Source: a virus
IMG/VR virus record: IMGVR_UViG_3300047557_002762
Coordinates: 1 to 30,064 of that record
DNA length: 30,064 nt
Direction: 5' to 3' (one strand)
In this document: piece by piece, positions 29,779 through 30,064 of the stretch
How the letters are laid out: each line of letters starts with the position of its first letter
How positions within the stretch are numbered: the first letter of the stretch is position 1
Notes under the pieces: model-generated
The model's database searches: none
Told to the model about the DNA's origin: nothing
The model's input: the letters and a program-made list of their open reading frames with translations, nothing else
Position numbers and translations under genes: made by a program

Positions 29779-30064
29779 ATGCCTTGGATAACAGGAAACA
29801 TTGATGTCTCAAAGTTTGACGCTGACAGCGACAGCATCAGTGCCAGCCGTCCTGAACTTTATAAAATCGCTGTGGCCATCAATGACATAGCCAACAACTC
29901 TCCTTCTATCACAGGCAATACCTACACTATTTCAGCAGAAACAGCCACAGGTGGTGCCAATCTACGACTCACAGGTGCTGACGCATCTACGGATGATGTA
30001 AAGTTTGCTGAAGGCACCAATATCAATATCACAAGAACAGATGCCAATGTTATAACCATTGGCA
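29779..30064 (+). CDS. Tail fibre-like structural protein, 5' part (continues at base 1)
   Basis: The ATG at 29779 opens a frame that runs through the right edge of the window and continues as 1-756 through the 127-base overlap. The N-terminus reads MPWITGNIDVSKFDADSDSI, then SRPELYKIAVAINDIANN, which matches the attachment motif of the short fibre at 1428 (SRSELDAAIVAINDII). It lies three bases after the 48-aa gene. The complete gene has about 304 codons. Confidence 0.88.
   Translation, partial: MPWITGNIDVSKFDADSDSISASRPELYKIAVAINDIANNSPSITGNTYTISAETATGGANLRLTGADASTDDVKFAEGTNINITRTDANVITIG
29938..30064. repeat. Terminal direct repeat, right copy (circular overlap)
   Basis: Identical to bases 1-127. 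It should be counted once, giving a unit genome of 29,937 bp. Confidence 0.95.

Noticed and set aside
1-30064. Stop-codon reassignment, CRISPR arrays, insertion sequences or lysogeny genes
   Set aside because: TAA, TGA and TAG all end well-bounded genes with overlapping starts. No regularly spaced repeats, transposase, integrase or repressor was seen.

Overview
The window is the complete genome of a tailed bacteriophage (Caudoviricetes, siphovirus-like tail module), opened inside a fibre gene. Bases 1-127 are identical to bases 29938-30064, and the fibre gene cut at the right edge continues in frame at the left edge. The contig therefore closes into a circle of about 29,937 bp. All convincing genes lie on the + strand, and I see no integrase, repressor, tRNA gene, CRISPR array or insertion sequence, so a strictly lytic phage is most likely. 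The host is probably Gram-negative: there is a lipoprotein signal, lambda-type tail-tip genes, promoters close to the sigma70 consensus and AGGAG-type ribosome sites. Host species and habitat cannot be read from the sequence; an aquatic bacterium is a guess.

The circle divides into two transcriptional halves. The early half (about 2.54-7.09 kb) has four good sigma70-like promoters, each with a 17-bp spacer. They lie before a small polymerase-like protein (2603), a three-gene cluster of unknown function (3844-4975), an unknown 270-aa protein with two small followers (5065-6152), and a lipoprotein (6192). A glycosyltransferase-like gene (6526) follows. The late half starts near 7.15 kb and runs through the junction to 2308. 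Its order is fibres and receptor-binding cassettes (7189-14833), terminase small and large subunits, portal, FkbM-type methyltransferase, scaffold, major capsid protein, connectors, tail terminator, tail tube, tail-assembly chaperones with a programmed -1 frameshift, tape measure, tail-tip proteins with an embedded GNAT acetyltransferase, more fibres, a LamG lectin and a holin-like protein.

The most interesting locus is 2309-3700. A compact structured RNA (2333-2479) has an 11-bp closing helix, a hairpin whose whole 7-nt loop pairs with a distant segment (a pseudoknot), two further hairpins, an unpaired CUCCUU segment and an intrinsic terminator. It is followed at once by a strong promoter and a 349-aa protein with the A, B and C palm motifs of the T7 RNA polymerase/DNA polymerase A superfamily. 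No helicase, primase, SSB or other polymerase is recognisable, so this may be a minimal RNA-plus-polymerase unit for replication or transcription. Its function is inference. No endolysin is recognisable although the genome appears complete.
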